Shown: positions 47,762 to 49,228 of the stretch, in pieces
How positions within the stretch are numbered: the first letter of the stretch is position 1
Layout: the number at the start of each line of letters is the position of its first letter
Assembly: GCF_001039355.2 (NCBI RefSeq)
Contig: NW_019775564.1
Location: 6,985 to 56,212 of the forward strand
Reading direction: 5' to 3'
Origin: Lingula anatina
Lineage: Eukaryota; Brachiopoda; Lingulata; Lingulida; Lingulidae
Length of the DNA: 49,228 nucleotides
The notes under the pieces: model-generated
Databases searched by the model: none
What the model saw: the letters and a program-made list of their open reading frames with translations, nothing else
Told to the model about the DNA's origin: nothing
Program-made: the position numbers and the translations under genes

Positions 47762-47984
47762 CTAAGGCTGTATTCCCAGAGCTTTTAGATCGATCTGTCC
47801 CCGTGGGGAGTCTCACTAGATTACTGTCAGATAATCCGTCTTAAATGTCCGTCCCGCCTACTACAAGCTGTAAGGGGGCAATTAACTTTCGTGTTGGCCC
47901 GGCTGACAGCTATTAAGCGTGAACCCCCAGGGAGTTAGGTCGATCTACAGTAGATCGATCTAATCTCTGGGAATGGGGTCTTAG
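47762..47984 (-). mobile_element. MITE-A copy 3 (~223 bp, inverted)
   Basis: This is the reverse-complement orientation of copies 1 and 2. The core reads TCCGTCCCGCCTACTACAAGC and the left end TAGATCGATCTGTCCCCG. The ends are CTAAGGCTGTATTCCCAGAG and CTGGGAATGGGGTCTTAG, giving the clearest terminal inverted repeats of the three copies. Confidence 0.82.
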
Positions 47985-48153
47985 ACCCCATTCGGAATAG
48001 GGGACTAACCAGGCAGAGGGACAAATATGGCCGACCTACTTGAATACTTCCCCACAGGATATCTATTCAGTGTCTATTAGTGGATTAGACAGCAAGCTTT
48101 GTAGTGGGTTGCCCCTCGGACTAGTTAGTCCCCTGTTCAGAATGGGTCCTTAG
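47981..48153. mobile_element. MITE-B (~173 bp)
   Basis: The left end TTAGACCCCATTCGGAATAG plus GGGACTAAC pairs inverted with the right end GTTAGTCCCCTGTTCAGAATGGGTCCTTAG. It is non-coding. Its left terminus overlaps the right terminus of MITE-A copy 3. Confidence 0.75.
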
Positions 48154-49228
48154 AATTACCTGGTGCATGATGACACTCAAAAAAGGGCATTATAAACTTC
48201 AGATATGATCAATATTTCAGTAAAAATGATGTTGTTGTACTGTGCTTCAAATTTACATATGGAAGCCAATGTTAAATCCTGATGAAAGCAACTTGAGTTG
48301 ATATTTTAATCAAGCTATTTTATGTTTTGATGCTTATCTTACAAGTGCTTACCAGTGTAATTTGATTAAAAAAGATATTACAGTGTTCAAGCGTATTGAA
48401 TTTTTACTCTTAACAACTAATAGTATTTTTATAACTTTGTATGTTAACATCCAAACCTGTTGGATGAAATAAAACTTGGGAATACAACTTGATGTTTAAG
48501 CATTTTGATGAGGGTTAAAGTAAATGGTAGATTTTTCTGCTCTGAATGCATTTTATATGAATTGGTCCTTGGATAGAGGATTGAATAGGGATGCACAGTA
48601 ATAATACAGCATAATTTTGAATCCAAGAACAAGGCATTTGTCCTGTCAGATAGCAGTGGCAAAACTTCTGTAATATTTATATAATTAGCACATTGTATTA
48701 CCCTTAATGGCTTTTTTTCTCAAAGAACTCTAGAATGGGCCTGATAAATCTCTGATCTGCAAAACTTTAGGTTTAACCATTATGCTATCTTTTTTCATAA
48801 ATATTAAATTGTACAAATTTAAAAAATGGAAAATTGCTAATGTTTTCACTAGTATCGATCATGTCCAGCATCTGGTACATGTCCTTTTATCAGCAGCTAA
48901 GATATAAACTGAGAATTTCCACTGTTTATGATTGCAGAATTGTGGGCTTTAGGTGTCGCTTTCTACCAAACAGTTGTTTAATAAGAAATTTGCAGATATT
49001 CTAGCATGGGTATTTGAAATGTTATGCCATTTTTGAAGTGGTCATATCCATGCTACACATCTCTAGGTAAAACCTGTGTAACAATTACACAATCAGAAAA
49101 GGTGGAGCTTGCTTCTTGTATGAGGACTTTGTGATTGATTTGTTATATGTTAAAATATCTCAGCCCAAACATTGATTTTTTACTAAGTTTCAGTTCATGA
49201 TATTGATTTAGTACTCTGGAAAAAAATT
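48154..49228. other. AT-rich sequence, no gene
   Basis: AATAAA at 48468-48473 is a possible distal poly(A) signal for SKA1. The remainder shows no ORF with recognised similarity on either strand. Confidence 0.4.
48468..48473 (+). terminator. Candidate distal poly(A) signal of SKA1
   Basis: AATAAA about 1.1 kb after the SKA1 stop. Nothing in the sequence proves usage. Confidence 0.25.

Noticed and set aside
1-49228. CRISPR arrays, rRNA, tRNA, bacterial operons or riboswitches
   Set aside because: None seen; the window is spliced animal DNA.

Overview
This is animal nuclear DNA. The genes are split by canonical introns, the sequence is AT-rich, simple-sequence tracts and small transposons are common, and five conserved metazoan genes can be assembled exon by exon. 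A gene for a motile-cilium protein, a Helitron-like endonuclease fusion and a low-GC background full of MITEs suggest an invertebrate, most likely a lophotrochozoan such as a mollusc. The species is a guess. All gene models were built by hand from reading frames, splice sites and phase continuity, and every junction stated below keeps frame.

Layout. 1-6.9 kb: repeat-rich DNA with a Helitron-like (Helentron) 3' coding fragment, a 2.05 kb direct duplication, a long hairpin and several tandem repeats. 7.5-9.4 kb (minus): TM2D3. 9.8-11.6 kb (plus): pyroglutamyl-peptidase I (PGPEP1), head-to-head with TM2D3. 11.6-14.6 kb: tail-to-tail intergenic DNA with a MITE. 14.6-32.6 kb (minus): a P4-ATPase lipid flippase of the ATP8B class, 23 coding exons per isoform plus one duplicated alternative exon. 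32.6-41.0 kb: no established gene, but two further candidate ATP8B first exons, a MITE and a palindromic insertion. 41.0-44.6 kb (minus): CFAP53. 45.3-47.3 kb (plus): SKA1, head-to-head with CFAP53. 47.3-49.2 kb: tandem repeat of the SKA1 3' end, two abutting MITEs and otherwise no gene.

The strongest new observation is in the flippase gene. The 99-nt exon encoding the TM1-TM2 gate region is present twice (27105-27203 and 26368-26466). Both copies are open, have equal length, are phase 0-0 and are flanked by good splice sites. The two 33-residue peptides are about half identical. This is the signature of mutually exclusive exons, and it would swap the part of the flippase that lines the lipid entry gate. 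Other notable points are a GC-AG intron in the same gene, a foldback element pressed against one of its acceptors, a 104-bp tandem duplication that supplies the SKA1 stop codon, and single Ns placed exactly at duplication junctions.

The genes are not an operon. They cover Notch/amyloid-linked membrane protein function (TM2D3), peptide N-terminal processing (PGPEP1), membrane lipid asymmetry (ATP8B), cilia (CFAP53) and kinetochore-microtubule coupling (SKA1). Their proximity looks like conserved animal linkage rather than shared pathway.
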